From: Notoacmeibacter marinus
GTDB lineage: Bacteria; Pseudomonadota; Alphaproteobacteria; Rhizobiales; Rhizobiaceae
Length of the DNA: 64,000 nucleotides
NCBI RefSeq assembly: GCF_002238045.1
Contig: NZ_NBYO01000001.1
Location: forward strand, 186,001 to 250,000
Direction: 5' to 3'
Below are positions 8,244 to 18,500 of the stretch, one piece after another. Under the pieces are notes generated by a model, which saw only the letters and a list, made by a program, of their open reading frames with translations, had not been told where the DNA came from and ran no database searches. Position 1 is the stretch's first letter, and the number at the start of each line of letters is the position of its first letter. The position numbers were made by a program, and so were the translations under genes.

Positions 8244-9667
8244 AGGTTCATTCCGCCGAATTCATCGAACGCAGCGCCGAGGCCATTGGCGACAAGCAGC
8301 TTCAGCGTGCGCTCGGCAATGTCCGCGCCGGGTTTATCGGCAAGCGCGCCAAGGCCGCGGCGGCGTTGCCGGAATTCGAGGCGATCCGCGATGCGGCGGT
8401 CGGCATCAAGAACCATGTCCTCGATCATCTGGATGTCTATCTCGAGCGGTTCGAGGCCAATGTGAACGCCGCCGGCGGCCATGTTCACTGGGCGCGCGAT
8501 GCCGACGAGGGCCGGGCGATCATTCTGGATATCTGCCACAAGGCCGATGCCCGAACGGTCACCAAGGGCAAATCCATGCTGACCGAGGAGATCGAACTCA
8601 ACGCCCATCTCGATGCGCACGGGATCGAGGCCGTCGAGACCGATCTCGGCGAATACATCATCCAGTTGCGTGGCGAGACGCCGAGTCACATCATCGCGCC
8701 CGCCGTCCACCTCAACCGCGACCAGGTCGAGGCCGATTTCCGACGGGTCCACACAGGTTTCGACAAAGATCGCATTCTCGATACGCCCGAAAGCCTGCTG
8801 GGCGAAGCGCGCGAAGTGCTGCGCCAGCGCTATTTCGAGGCGGATGTCGGCATAACCGGCGCCAACTTCCTCGTTGCCGAAACCGGCAGCACGGTGATCG
8901 TGACCAATGAGGGCAATGGCGACCTGACGCAGACATTGCCGCGCGTTCATATCGCCCTCGCTTCCATCGAGAAGATCGTGCCGACGATGGAAGATCTTTC
9001 GACGATCCTGCGGCTTCTCGCCCGTTCGGCAACCGGCCAGGAGATGAGCGTCTATACAACCATCTCGACCGGACCGCGCCGCAACGAAGATCAGGACGGG
9101 CCGGAGGAATTTCATGTCGTGCTGCTCGACAATGGCCGCTCGGCGCTGCTGGGCACGGAGTTTCAGGAGGTGTTGCGCTGCATTCGCTGCGGGGCGTGCA
9201 TGAATCACTGCCCGGTTTTTCATGCCGTTGGGGGCCATGCCTATGGCGCGGTCTATCCCGGACCCATCGGCGCAGTCATCACCCCGGCGCTGGCGGGCAT
9301 CGACCAGGCTGGGCACCTACCGAACGCTTCGACCTTCTGCGGGCGCTGCGAGGCGGTCTGCCCGATGCGCATTCCCTTGCCGAAGCTGATGCGACAATGG
9401 CGTGAAAAGGAGTATGAGAAGGGCTATCAGCCCGGCGCCATGCGGCGCGGCATGAGCCTTTGGGCGTTTGCCGCCCGTCACCCGCGACTTTACAGGTTCG
9501 GCGCGATCATTGCCGCGCGAATACTGTCCGGCCTGGGCGGCACGCGACATCGTCTGTCGCGCCTGCCCCTTGCATCCGGCTGGACCGATGCGCGCGATTT
9601 GCCGGCCCCGGAAGGGCGAACCTTCATGCAGGCCTATGCCAAATCGGAAAAGGCGAAGCGGCCATGA
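8240..9667 (+). CDS. lutB: L-lactate utilisation iron-sulfur protein LutB
   Basis: LutB (475 aa; YkgF) begins with GTG overlapping the lutA stop. The N-terminal two thirds is the LUD domain (GVDVGITGANFLVAETG-like segment near residue 215), and two 4Fe-4S motifs follow. The first begins at Cys314 (CIRCGACMNHCPVF) and the second at Cys367 (CGRCEAVCPMRIPL). HAYGAVYPGPIGAVITP between them is the typical LutB linker. The protein is thought to be the electron-transfer core of the LutABC lactate oxidase. Its stop TGA overlaps the lutC start as ATGA. Confidence 0.95.
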   Translation: MKVHSAEFIERSAEAIGDKQLQRALGNVRAGFIGKRAKAAAALPEFEAIRDAAVGIKNHVLDHLDVYLERFEANVNAAGGHVHWARDADEGRAIILDICHKADARTVTKGKSMLTEEIELNAHLDAHGIEAVETDLGEYIIQLRGETPSHIIAPAVHLNRDQVEADFRRVHTGFDKDRILDTPESLLGEAREVLRQRYFEADVGITGANFLVAETGSTVIVTNEGNGDLTQTLPRVHIALASIEKIVPTMEDLSTILRLLARSATGQEMSVYTTISTGPRRNEDQDGPEEFHVVLLDNGRSALLGTEFQEVLRCIRCGACMNHCPVFHAVGGHAYGAVYPGPIGAVITPALAGIDQAGHLPNASTFCGRCEAVCPMRIPLPKLMRQWREKEYEKGYQPGAMRRGMSLWAFAARHPRLYRFGAIIAARILSGLGGTRHRLSRLPLASGWTDARDLPAPEGRTFMQAYAKSEKAKRP

Positions 9668-10365
9668 GCAGCGCCAGAGACATCATCTTGCAAAGGATTG
9701 GCAAGGCTATCGAGGAAGGTCGTGCACCGCCCCGATCCGAAAGGGAGAGCGGCGCCGAAGCCTGTCTCGCAGCAAAGGAAAACGTTCTGGTGCCAGCGGG
9801 CGCGAACGTCTCCGGCGACGAGGCCATCGCCCTTTTCACGCAAAAGGCGCAAAGCGTTCAGACCACCATCCGGCATGTGGCCGCAATCTCGGACGTGGCC
9901 GAGGCCGTCTCCCAATACCTAACCGCCAAAAACCTGCCACAGGCGATCCGGCGCGGAAGCGACCCGCTTCTCGACAGGGCCGGTTGGGAAGCACAGCCGT
10001 TGATGGAGGTGACGATCGGCCCCTCGGACGGTTCCGACCGCGTCGGCCTGTCGGTGGCGGTGAGTGCAGTCGCCGAAACAGGAACCCTCATTTTGTCGTC
10101 CGGGCCGGACAATCCGACGACGCTGAACTTTCTGCCCGACCACCATCTTGTCGTCCTATCCGCCGCGCGGATCGTCGGGCCGCTGGAAGAGGCTTTGCGG
10201 GCGACGGTCGCCGAGGCCGGTCCGGCCGGCATCCTGCCGCGCATCGTCAATCTGATTACCGGGCCGTCACGCTCCGGCGATGTCGAGCAACAGATCGTGC
10301 TGGGCGCTCACGGACCGCGCGCCGTTCACGTTATCCTCATAGGCGACCATCCGACCGCGGTCTGA
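9664..10365 (+). CDS. lutC: L-lactate utilisation protein LutC (LUD domain)
   Basis: LutC (233 aa; YkgG) is the small LUD-domain subunit of the LutABC lactate oxidase. The conserved segment SVAVSAVAETGTLILSSG and the ending segment HGPRAVHVILIGDHP are typical. I choose the ATG at 9664, which overlaps the lutB stop (ATGA), rather than the longer open frame that runs back into lutB. The gene is the last of the operon and is followed 10 bases later by a strong hairpin terminator. No lactate permease (lldP/lctP) follows. Confidence 0.92.
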   Translation: MSSARDIILQRIGKAIEEGRAPPRSERESGAEACLAAKENVLVPAGANVSGDEAIALFTQKAQSVQTTIRHVAAISDVAEAVSQYLTAKNLPQAIRRGSDPLLDRAGWEAQPLMEVTIGPSDGSDRVGLSVAVSAVAETGTLILSSGPDNPTTLNFLPDHHLVVLSAARIVGPLEEALRATVAEAGPAGILPRIVNLITGPSRSGDVEQQIVLGAHGPRAVHVILIGDHPTAV

Positions 10366-10375
10366 TCCCAAAACG

Positions 10376-10401
10376 AAACACCCCGCTTGCGCGGGGTGTT
10401 T
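10376..10401. terminator. Bidirectional hairpin terminator after lutC and the 46-aa gene
   Basis: A perfect 11-bp stem (AAACACCCCGC / GCGGGGTGTTT) with the 4-base loop TTGC. It lies between lutC (plus) and the small minus-strand gene ending at 10425. The T-rich tail is better on the minus strand (TTTCGTTTTG) than on the plus strand (GTTTGCC), so it probably serves both. Confidence 0.8.
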
Positions 10402-10424
10402 GCCAAATTGCTATTTTCAAAGGA

Positions 10425-10565
10425 TCAGTTGATCGCGGCAACAACACCGTAACCGGCGGCGTAGCCATTGCTGGCTTCGGCTTCAGTTGCGTTCATGCCA
10501 ACATACCAGATACCGGCGGCAGTCAGGGTAAAAACGGAAAAAAGGGCTGCTTTCACGGCGTTCAT
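10425..10565 (-). CDS. Small 46-aa membrane or secreted peptide
   Basis: This gene codes for 46 residues: a short basic start (MNAVKA), a hydrophobic helix at about residues 5-24 (LFSVFTLTAAGIWYVG), then ATEAEA, which resembles a signal-peptidase site, and a Gly/Ala/Tyr tail (SNGYAAGYGVVAAIN). I do not recognise the family. Evidence that it is real: intact frame with start and stop, sensible protein chemistry, a strong terminator 24 bases downstream, and an upstream sigma-EcfG-type promoter at 10650-10674 in the right orientation. The ribosome site is weak (GCGAGACC, about 8 bases before the ATG). It could be a single-pass membrane peptide or a secreted peptide of about 15 residues. Confidence 0.65.
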   Translation of the reverse strand: MNAVKAALFSVFTLTAAGIWYVGMNATEAEASNGYAAGYGVVAAIN

Positions 10566-10649
10566 CTCGAATGGTCTCGCAATCTCGGTTATAGATCAAT
10601 TTGCTTTCCGAAACGTTCCCGCCGGCAGGGTCGCTTCATTCGAGGGGCT

Positions 10650-10674
10650 AACGGAGTGTGGCGGATGTGGTTCC
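10650..10674 (-). promoter_or_regulatory. Sigma-EcfG-type promoter upstream of the 46-aa gene
   Basis: On the minus strand the site reads GGAAC, 16 bases, CGTT, a full match to the alphaproteobacterial general-stress (EcfG) promoter consensus GGAAC-N16/17-CGTT. Transcription would start near 10644, leaving a leader of roughly 75-80 bases before the ATG at 10565. The -10 surroundings (CACTCCGTT) are the same as in the phasin promoter at 21300-21324. Confidence 0.65.
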
Positions 10675-10864
10675 CCAAAAGAACACAATTCTGCTCACTT
10701 TGCCGTTACCCAAGAAACAGCACGTGATCGGTAACGGGCGGCTTATGGGCCCAAACCGTAACAGGCGAAAGTCATTAAATCGTTGTCGTTGACGCTCCCT
10801 GTGGAAACGTGTCCTACCCGCAACAGCGACCGTCCATTAACCATTCACAAACCATAGAGAGACA

Positions 10865-11635
10865 ATGCGCGCCGATTACCGCCTGCCCCGCCTCTTCATC
10901 GACGGTGATCTATCCGAGGCAAAGCCTGTCGTTCTGACCAAGGATCAAAGCAACTATCTACTCAATGTCCTACGCATGGACGACAGCGCCCCGTTGCTTC
11001 TCTTCAACGGGCGCGACGGCGAGTGGCGCGCGGCGCTTCGGCGATCGGGCAAAAAGGGCGGGGTACTGGAGATCGGAGAACAGGTGCGGCCGCAGCCGCC
11101 GATGCCCGACCTCCATTACCTTTTCGCGCCGCTAAAGGTCGGCCGTATGGATTATATGGTGCAGAAGGCGGTGGAGATGGGCGCCGGCATTATCCAACCG
11201 GTTCAGACCCAGCACACGCAGATGCCGCGGATCAATGCCGGCCGGCTGGAAGCCAATATGCGCGAAGCGGCCGAACAGTGCGGCATTCTGACGCTTGCCG
11301 AACTGCGTCCGATGCAGAAGATCGGCCCGCTGCTGGAAGGGTGGAATCCAGCGCGCCGCATCGTCTTCTGCGACGAGGATGCGACCGACGACGATCCCGT
11401 GCCGATCCTTTCCAGGCTGACGCCCGGCCCGATGGCCGTTCTCATCGGCCCGGAAGGCGGGTTTTCGGACGACGAACGGCGGATGCTGCGCGCCCTGCCC
11501 TTCGTGACGGCCATTCCGCTCGGGCCGCGCATTCTGCGCGCCGATACGGCCGCGGTGGCGGCACTGGCCCTCGTTCAGGCGGTTTGCGGCGACTGGCGCG
11601 GAAATGTCCACGACGATCGTGTGACAGACGATTGA
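10865..11635 (+). CDS. rsmE: 16S rRNA (uracil-1498-N3)-methyltransferase RsmE
   Basis: RsmE (256 aa) methylates N3 of U1498 in helix 44 of 16S rRNA using SAM. The N-terminal PUA-like part (residues 1 to about 75) holds LPRLFIDGDL and HYLLNVLRM-type sequence. The C-terminal SPOUT domain carries the trefoil-knot motif LIGPEGGFSDDE near residue 192 and PLGPRILRADTAAVAALALVQ at the end, the standard RsmE signature. It starts with ATG at 10865 after AGAGAGACA. The 299-bp gap upstream holds the promoter of the minus-strand peptide and a TTAACCAT octamer at 10837-10844, but no other gene that I can see. It is followed by gshA in the same direction, a pairing often seen in rhizobia. Confidence 0.95.
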   Translation: MRADYRLPRLFIDGDLSEAKPVVLTKDQSNYLLNVLRMDDSAPLLLFNGRDGEWRAALRRSGKKGGVLEIGEQVRPQPPMPDLHYLFAPLKVGRMDYMVQKAVEMGAGIIQPVQTQHTQMPRINAGRLEANMREAAEQCGILTLAELRPMQKIGPLLEGWNPARRIVFCDEDATDDDPVPILSRLTPGPMAVLIGPEGGFSDDERRMLRALPFVTAIPLGPRILRADTAAVAALALVQAVCGDWRGNVHDDRVTDD

Positions 11636-11701
11636 TCTTCCCGGCCGCCTCCGCCATCTATGCGAAGATTGATGGCGTGCCTTCGCGCCGAATGAGACGG
11701 A

Positions 11702-13081
11702 ATGACCATGGCACGCGATACCAGCAACGACACGCCCGTCGAGGGCTTTGACGACCTTGTCGACTATCTGGCCCAGGGGTGCCGCCCCCGCGAAGACTGG
11801 AAGATCGGAACAGAGCACGAAAAATTCGCCTTTTACGCGGATGGCAACAGCCCCGTGCCCTATGATGGCTCCGCCGGCATCCGCGTTCTTCTGGAAGGCA
11901 TGCAGGAAAAACTCGGGTGGGAGCCGATCGTCGACGGCAACAAGCTGATCGGCCTTGCATCGCCTATCGGCCAAGGCGCAATCAGCCTCGAACCGGGCGG
12001 CCAGTTCGAGCTTTCGGGCGCGCCGCTCGAAACGATCCATCAGACCTGCCGGGAATCGAACGTTCACCTGTCGCAGCTTCGGCAGATCGCCGAGCCGCTC
12101 GGCATCGGGTTTCTCGGCATGGGCGCCAGTCCGAAGTGGTCGCTCGAACAGACACCGCTCATGCCGAAGTCGCGCTATGAGATCATGTCCGCCTATATGC
12201 CGGAAGTCGGCAGTCAGGGGCGCGATATGATGCGCCGGACCAGCACCATCCAGACCAATCTGGATTTCTCGTCGGAAGCGGATATGCGGCGCAAGATGCA
12301 GGTCGGCATGAAGTTGCAGCCGCTTGCGACGGCGCTGTTCGCTTCATCGCCCTTCACCGAAGGCGCGCCGAACGGTCTTCTGTCCTGGCGCGGCGACATC
12401 TGGCGCGATGTCGACAACAATCGCGCCGGCATCCTGCCTTTCACCTTCGCCTCCGATTTCGGCTTTGCCGATTATGCTGAGTGGGCGCTCGACGTACCGA
12501 TGTATTTCGTCCTGCGGGACGGGCGCTACCATCGCGCGACCCATGTCACCTTCCGCCAGTTCATGGATGGCGCACTGCGTGACGAGGTACCGAACCCGGA
12601 ACCGACGCTGGGCGACTGGATCAATCATCTGTCGACGCTCTTTCCCGATGTGCGGCTGAAGCAGTTTCTCGAAATGCGCGGCGCCGATGGCGGCCCATGG
12701 CGGCGGATCTGTGCTCTGCCGGCCTTCTGGGTCGGCCTACTCTACGACCAGGACGCGCTCGACGAGACGGCCGATTGGACCGCGGACTGGACGGTCGATG
12801 AAGTGCAGGCCATGCGCGACACCGCGCCGGAAAAGGCTTTGGCGACGCCTTTCCGGGATGGCACCATGCGCGATCTCGGTTATCGCGCGCTGGCCATTGC
12901 GCGGGCCGGACTGCAACGACGCGCGAAACTCAATCCGGATGGGTTCGACGAAGCGCATTTCCTGGCGCCGCTGGAGGAGATCGTCGCGCGCGGGACCACG
13001 GAAGCGGAAGAAATGCTTCGCGCCTATCACCTTCGCTGGGATCATTCGATCGAGCCTCTATTCGAAGCCTATGCCTATTAG
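11702..13081 (+). CDS. gshA: Glutamate-cysteine ligase GshA (plant/proteobacterial type)
   Basis: GshA (459 aa) joins glutamate and cysteine with ATP in the first step of glutathione synthesis in the cytoplasm. It belongs to the plant-like GCS2 class found in alphaproteobacteria, recognised by KIGTEHEKFAF near residue 37, the ISLEPGGQFELSGAPL segment, and LGMGASPKWSLEQTPLMPKSRYEIM. Two close ATGs are possible (11702 and 11708). I keep the first, which has GACGGA just upstream. Length and domain order are normal. No gshB is in the window. Confidence 0.95.
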   Translation: MTMARDTSNDTPVEGFDDLVDYLAQGCRPREDWKIGTEHEKFAFYADGNSPVPYDGSAGIRVLLEGMQEKLGWEPIVDGNKLIGLASPIGQGAISLEPGGQFELSGAPLETIHQTCRESNVHLSQLRQIAEPLGIGFLGMGASPKWSLEQTPLMPKSRYEIMSAYMPEVGSQGRDMMRRTSTIQTNLDFSSEADMRRKMQVGMKLQPLATALFASSPFTEGAPNGLLSWRGDIWRDVDNNRAGILPFTFASDFGFADYAEWALDVPMYFVLRDGRYHRATHVTFRQFMDGALRDEVPNPEPTLGDWINHLSTLFPDVRLKQFLEMRGADGGPWRRICALPAFWVGLLYDQDALDETADWTADWTVDEVQAMRDTAPEKALATPFRDGTMRDLGYRALAIARAGLQRRAKLNPDGFDEAHFLAPLEEIVARGTTEAEEMLRAYHLRWDHSIEPLFEAYAY

Positions 13082-13138
13082 CCTGGACTATCGGTCGCTT
13101 TCCGGCCGAAAACCGCTATTGTGACAGGGAGCAGACCA

Positions 13139-14077
13139 ATGAGGCGACCCATGATTCCGATCTTTCCGATGCTGTCATCCATGAATGATGGCGCGCTTCA
13201 GAAGCAGTTGTCGGAGCAGTTCGCTCTCAACCAGAAACAGGCCATGAACGTACTGGCCGCCGTCGCGCCGGCCTTCAGCGAAGCGTTGCGACGGCAGACG
13301 GCGACGCCCGCCGATACGACGGATTTCATGGCCACCCTCAGTTCCGGCCGGCACGCGCCCTACGGTTTCGACGTCACAAAGGCTTTCGAGCCAAATGCGA
13401 TCCATCAGGCGCAGAATATTCTCGACCAGCTCTTCCGTTCGGCCGGTTTGATGCGGGCCATCACCGACCAGGTAGCCAATGAAACAGGCGTGCCGCGCGA
13501 GGATGTGCAACGCATGCTGCCGGTCATCGCCAGCGCGGTGATGGGCGGCATCACCCGGCAGATGACGGAGTTTTTCGTAACCGCGAGCGATGCCGCGCCC
13601 CGTTACTCCAACCCTTACGTTCAGGCGCCGGCCGCTGCTGCGCGGAAACCCGAAAATCAGCGGCAGGAAGAACCGGCCGGGCTGATGGAAGCGATCTACG
13701 GGCCCGCCGGTCGTGTCTGGGACGAAATGTGGGCGCCCTTCGTGAACAGCGCAAAGGCGGCGAGCCAGTCGACGCGCGGCACGGGCGGCTTCGGCGATAT
13801 GATGGAAATGTTTCTTGGACGCCCACGCTCCAACCCGGAAAAGAACCATACGGCGGACGGCATCGGCATGGTGCCGCCCGGCCTGCCGCTCGAGCCGGAG
13901 CCTTTTCTGGTCGACGAGGCCGCCGACCCGGATTCGCCGGACGACGACGATCAGGACAAGACGGCCAATGATTTCTTCGGGCCGATGTTCGCCGCGGGCG
14001 AAGCCGTCAGCCGTCAGCAGATCGAGGCGATGGAAAAGCTCTTCGATCAGTTCGGCGTCGGCTCCAAGAAGGACTGA
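13139..14077 (+). CDS. DUF937-like cytoplasmic protein
   Basis: A 312-aa protein whose first half resembles the DUF937 family: a helical region with LQKQLSEQFALNQKQAMNVLAAVAPAF and a second repeat-like helix set ending in RMLPVIASAVMGGITRQ. The second half is less ordered and acidic (DEAADPDSPDDDDQDKTANDFF), followed by an amphipathic C-terminal helix. No signal peptide or membrane span is visible. The ATG at 13139 has AGGGAG seven bases upstream and is preferred to the GTG at 13121. The gene lies between gshA and xseA in the same direction with short gaps. Function unknown. Confidence 0.7.
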   Translation: MRRPMIPIFPMLSSMNDGALQKQLSEQFALNQKQAMNVLAAVAPAFSEALRRQTATPADTTDFMATLSSGRHAPYGFDVTKAFEPNAIHQAQNILDQLFRSAGLMRAITDQVANETGVPREDVQRMLPVIASAVMGGITRQMTEFFVTASDAAPRYSNPYVQAPAAAARKPENQRQEEPAGLMEAIYGPAGRVWDEMWAPFVNSAKAASQSTRGTGGFGDMMEMFLGRPRSNPEKNHTADGIGMVPPGLPLEPEPFLVDEAADPDSPDDDDQDKTANDFFGPMFAAGEAVSRQQIEAMEKLFDQFGVGSKKD

Positions 14078-14098
14078 GCGTACGAGCGGGAGGCAATC

Positions 14099-15595
14099 TT
14101 GGCCGCCGCCAAGTCCAATGCGGAAGAATTCACCGTCAGCGATCTGTCTTCGGCGCTCAAGCGCGTGGTCGAAGACCGCTTCGGCTATATCCGCGTGCGC
14201 GGCGAAATCACCGGCTATCGCGGACCGCATTCCTCCGGCCATGCCTATTTCGGCCTGAAGGACGAGCGTGCCCGGCTGGACGCGGTGGTCTGGCGTAAGG
14301 CTTTCCAGCAATTGGCCTTCAAGCCAGAAGAAGGGCTGGAGGTGATCGCCACCGGCAAGCTGACCACCTATCCGGGATCGTCGAAATACCAGATCGTCAT
14401 CGACCGGATCGAGCCGGCGGGCGAAGGCGCGCTGATGGCGCTCGTGGAGGCGCGGCGCAAGGCACTGGCCGCAGAGGGTCTATTCGACGAAAACCGCAAG
14501 AAGGCGCTGCCCTTTCTACCAAAGACGGTGGGCGTCGTGACCTCGCCGACCGGCGCTGTCATCCGGGACATCTGCCATCGGATCGCCGACCGTTTTCCGC
14601 TGCATGTCCTGGTCTGGCCGGTGCGCGTTCAGGGCGAGACGAGCGGCGACGAGGTGGCGCGCGCCATTGCCGGCTTCGACGCGTTGCCGGCGGGTGGCGA
14701 TCTGCCGCGCCCGGACGTGCTGATCGTCGCACGAGGGGGCGGATCGCTGGAAGACCTCTGGGGCTTCAACGATGAAGCAGTGGTTCGCGCGGTCGCCGCC
14801 TGCTCGATCCCAGTCATCTCGGCCGTCGGCCACGAAACGGACTGGACGCTGATCGACCACGTCGCCGATCGTCGCGCGCCGACGCCAACCGGCGCTGCGG
14901 AGATGGCGGTGCCGGTGCGCGCGGAACTGCAGGCCGCCGTCGCCACATTCGGTGCGCGGCTGGGGTCGGCCCACCGCCGCCTTCTGGATCGTCGCTCCCA
15001 GGATTTGCGAAGCCTGGCGCGCGCCCTGCCATCGGTCGACGCGCTGCTTGCCATTCCCCGCCGCCGCCACGACGAGGCCGCCGGGCGGCTGGCGCGGGCC
15101 CTGGTCTCCGGCATCGCGCTTCGCCGCAACCGGCTGACGCATTTGACCGAGCGGCTGTCGCCGACAGTGCTGGACCGGCAGCTAAGAAGCGAGCGGCAAA
15201 GGCTGACGGTTGCCGACAAACGCCTGGACCCGGCGATCCGGCGGATCCTCGAACGGCGGCGGGAGCGTCTTGTCTCGACGGCGCGGCTGATCGAGGTTCT
15301 GTCGCACCAGAACGTTCTTGCGCGCGGCTACGCCGTGGTACGCGACAGCGAGCGGAACGTTCTGACGCGAGCCGGCGACATCTCCGCCGGCATGGCGCTT
15401 CATCTCGAGATGGATGGCGGCACCGTTCTCGCAACGGCAAGCGAAGCCGCTCCTGGAGCGAAGGCTGAGCGAAGGCGGGCCGGAAGTGCGAAGACTGCGA
15501 CATCGACAGGCGGAAAAACCCGAAAGGCGGCGGCCAAGCCGACCAACGAACGGTCGCCTGCGACACCGGTCAACCAGAAGGACCTCTTCGACTGA
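14099..15595 (+). CDS. xseA: Exodeoxyribonuclease VII large subunit XseA
   Basis: XseA (498 aa) is the catalytic large subunit of exonuclease VII, which degrades single-stranded DNA from both ends together with XseB. The N-terminal OB-fold is seen as [28 protein letters not shown] (read in parts), and the central domain carries [14 protein letters not shown] and the conserved [14 protein letters not shown] at about residue 211. A long helical stretch follows, and the C-terminal tail is Lys/Ala-rich and about 40 residues longer than in E. coli. It starts with TTG at 14099 with GGGAGG six bases upstream. The end is 3 bp from the end of the convergent ATPase gene. xseB is not in the window. Confidence 0.95.
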   Translation: MAAAKSNAEEFTVSDLSSALKRVVEDRFGYIRVRGEITGYRGPHSSGHAYFGLKDERARLDAVVWRKAFQQLAFKPEEGLEVIATGKLTTYPGSSKYQIVIDRIEPAGEGALMALVEARRKALAAEGLFDENRKKALPFLPKTVGVVTSPTGAVIRDICHRIADRFPLHVLVWPVRVQGETSGDEVARAIAGFDALPAGGDLPRPDVLIVARGGGSLEDLWGFNDEAVVRAVAACSIPVISAVGHETDWTLIDHVADRRAPTPTGAAEMAVPVRAELQAAVATFGARLGSAHRRLLDRRSQDLRSLARALPSVDALLAIPRRRHDEAAGRLARALVSGIALRRNRLTHLTERLSPTVLDRQLRSERQRLTVADKRLDPAIRRILERRRERLVSTARLIEVLSHQNVLARGYAVVRDSERNVLTRAGDISAGMALHLEMDGGTVLATASEAAPGAKAERRRAGSAKTATSTGGKTRKAAAKPTNERSPATPVNQKDLFD

Positions 15596-15598
15596 GGG

Positions 15599-18500
15599 TT
15601 ACAACTCGATCAAATCGAGCCCGTCCCCGAGCGTGCGCTGTGCCGTCTCGGCAACCGCTTTGTGGTGGGTAAAGAGGATGGGCTGAACAGCGGGCGCGAT
15701 TTCGGCGAAGGCCCGCAGTCCCGCTTCGGTTCGGTCATCGTCGAAACTCGCGAAGAGATCATCGCCGATAAAAGGCGGCAGATCGTTGCGCTCCGCCCGT
15801 TCCTTCAGCCAGGCAAGGCGTAGCGCCAGGTAGAGCTGGTCGCCCGTCCCCTCCGACAAGGTGCCGGAAACCGGCATCGTTCCGCCATCGGCACGCTGAA
15901 CGATGAGGATTGGTTTGCCCTCGCTATCGAGATCCTCCGAAAGACCGCTGAACGCGCCGCCCGTCAGGGTCTCAAACAGCCGCCCGGCTTCAGTAAGGGC
16001 TGCGTTGGGAACGGATCGCGCATAGTGGTCCATCGCGGCATCCAGCAAGATCGAAGCAGCGCGCAACCGGCCCCATTCGCGTGCCGCATTGGCCATGCGC
16101 TCTTCGGCAGCCTGGCGGCGGAAGGCTGCAAGTTCCGAACCCCTCCGCGCGCCAAGCGTCGCTTTTCTCTCCAGAAGCCGGCCCGCCTCCAAGCGATGAC
16201 GCTCCCGCTCTTCTTCGGCCGTTCCCTTTTCGTCTTCGAGCCGCATCAACTCGTCGCGCGCGCTCGTCTGGTCCATCGCCTCGACCGCCTGCCGCACATC
16301 TTCTTCGGGTAGACCGTCGGCGAGATCGGAAAACCGGCGTTGCTGCTCGACCAGCGTCCGGGCTGCCCGTTCACGCTCCCGCAGCCGCTCCGCAACCGCG
16401 GGCAGTTCAGCCCCTTCCGGCAGCAGGGCCGCACATGCAGCAAGTGTCGCTTCCGCCTCCTGCCCGCGCGTTTTCGCCCTGGACAGCGCTTCGTCGGCTT
16501 CGGCGTATTCGCCGCGCAGATCCGCTACCCGCCTGGCAAGACTGGCGGCCTCTTCGCAACGGTCGCGCAATGTGCCGACGGCGCTATCCAGGGAATCGCC
16601 CGCGGCATCTGGCATCAGCCGTTCGATCAATTCCTGTGCCGACCGGCGAAACGCTGCATTCTTGTCGTCGATACCGGCCAGGCGGCGTTCCGTCTCGGCG
16701 ATCTTGGCACGGGTTTCCGATAGATTGTTGAACCCTTCGAGGATCGCGAAGACTGTCTCGGGCATCACATCGTCCGGCAGGGAAAATCCCGAAAGGTCCG
16801 CCTTCAGCGCCGTGCGCATGGCGGCGATTTCGGCGGAAAGGCGCTGATATTCGCTCTCGGCGTGGCCATAGGATTTGCGGCGCTCGTCCATGACGGCGCG
16901 CTCGGTCTGCCTTGCCCGATCCTCCTGCGCAAGACCGTCGAGACGACGCGCCACCGCGCGCCATAATATGTCGATGGCAAGCGTATCGGCATCCGGCAGA
17001 ACGACCGAGGCCGCCAGTTCGAGCAGAGCCGGCCGGTGGCCGTCGGCGCGGTCGATAATTGAATCGGCTTTGTCCTGGCTCGCATTCGCCGCCGCAACGG
17101 CATCGCGTAGCGAGCGAAGGCGACCCATCCAGTTCGCCGCCCGCGCCGACGCAGGCGGTTTGACGGAGAGCGTTTCGAACAGCGTCGCCCAATCCTCCTG
17201 CCAGCGATCCATCGCCTGCCGCACCGTCTCCAATTTCCGGACGATGTCGTTACGCTGCAAGGCCAGTCTTTCCCGCTCGACCCGTTCCTGCCGCCGGGCA
17301 GCCATCGCATCGGCATCGTCGATCAACCGGTCGGCTATTCGATCCGCCGCGGCGACCGCTTTCAGCGCATCCGCCCAATCACCCCTTCCCGCTTGGAGGT
17401 GCGCCAGCCCACTATCGCGTTCCATGCGCGCATTTTGCAGGTCCATGCGATCAGGCAACTGCTCCGCTGCATCGCCTTCACCGGCACGGCGCCGCCCTTC
17501 CGCCATTGCCGATTCCAGTTCGGCCAATCGCGTTTCGAGGCGGCTCTGATCCGTCGTCAACGCCGTATGACGGCCGAGCGCTTCGTCGATATCGCTGTCG
17601 GAGGGCCAGACCAGCCCGATCTTATACGCAAGCGCCTCGACCGGCGGATCAAGCCGGAGCGCAGCTTCGCCGGCTTCGACAATCGCGCGCTGCGCTTCCG
17701 CGCGGCGTTCGATCGCCTGGTCCAGCGGCTCGAAAACAAGTGACAGGTCAGCCGCCAATCGCAGCGAGCGCGGTAGATCCGGTAAGGCCTTCGCGTCTTC
17801 GGTATTGTCTTCGCGCCTCATGCGTTCGGCCAGTTCCGCCATCTCGTCGAAGCGGCTCTGGCGGCTAGCGAGAAGACGCTGCAGGCGCAATGCCTGTTGG
17901 TTCAGATGGCTTCGTTCGGCAATAGACGGCAGCGCCAACCCTCCACCGTCAGCTTTCGGATCGAGTTCGCGCCACCAACGTGCCTCCTCGGCCTTTTGGG
18001 TCGTCAGACGCTCCGTGAGTTTCGGCGTATGTTCCTGCCACTCCCTGAACGCACCGAGATTTTCCGCCAATTCCTTGACCGCAGGCATCGCTGCAACGAG
18101 AGCCTGATCCGGCGCATAACGTTCCAATTGTTCGGTAAGGCGGGTCCGCCGCGTCTCCGCATCCGCCAGTGCCCGGCTGGCCGCGTCCTGTTCCGCGAGT
18201 GCCGCGTCGATCCGGTCGGCTAGGCCATCGGGAAGGTCGGCCAGATCGTCGAAAACCGCAAGATCGCGCCGGGCCTCGTCGAGATGTCGAAGTGCCGGTC
18301 GGAGAGCGATCCGCCGGCTCAGGTCGCGGTGGCGCTGATCAAGCTGCGCCAGCTTCTGGCGGGTTTCGTCCTGTGCGACCGCATTGTCCCGGATCGCTGC
18401 TTCGTTATCGCGCCATTCTCTGGCGCTGAGAACGATGTCGGTGTCGCGCTCGTCATTGCGCGCCGCATCGCGTTCGGCGCGCGCCAGGGCGAACTGGCTC

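Noticed and set aside
10837-10844. TTAACCAT octamers before rsmE and before the AsmA gene (28208-28215)
   Set aside because: The octamer resembles a CtrA half-site, but no full TTAA-N7-TTAA site is present and neither gene is a typical CtrA target.
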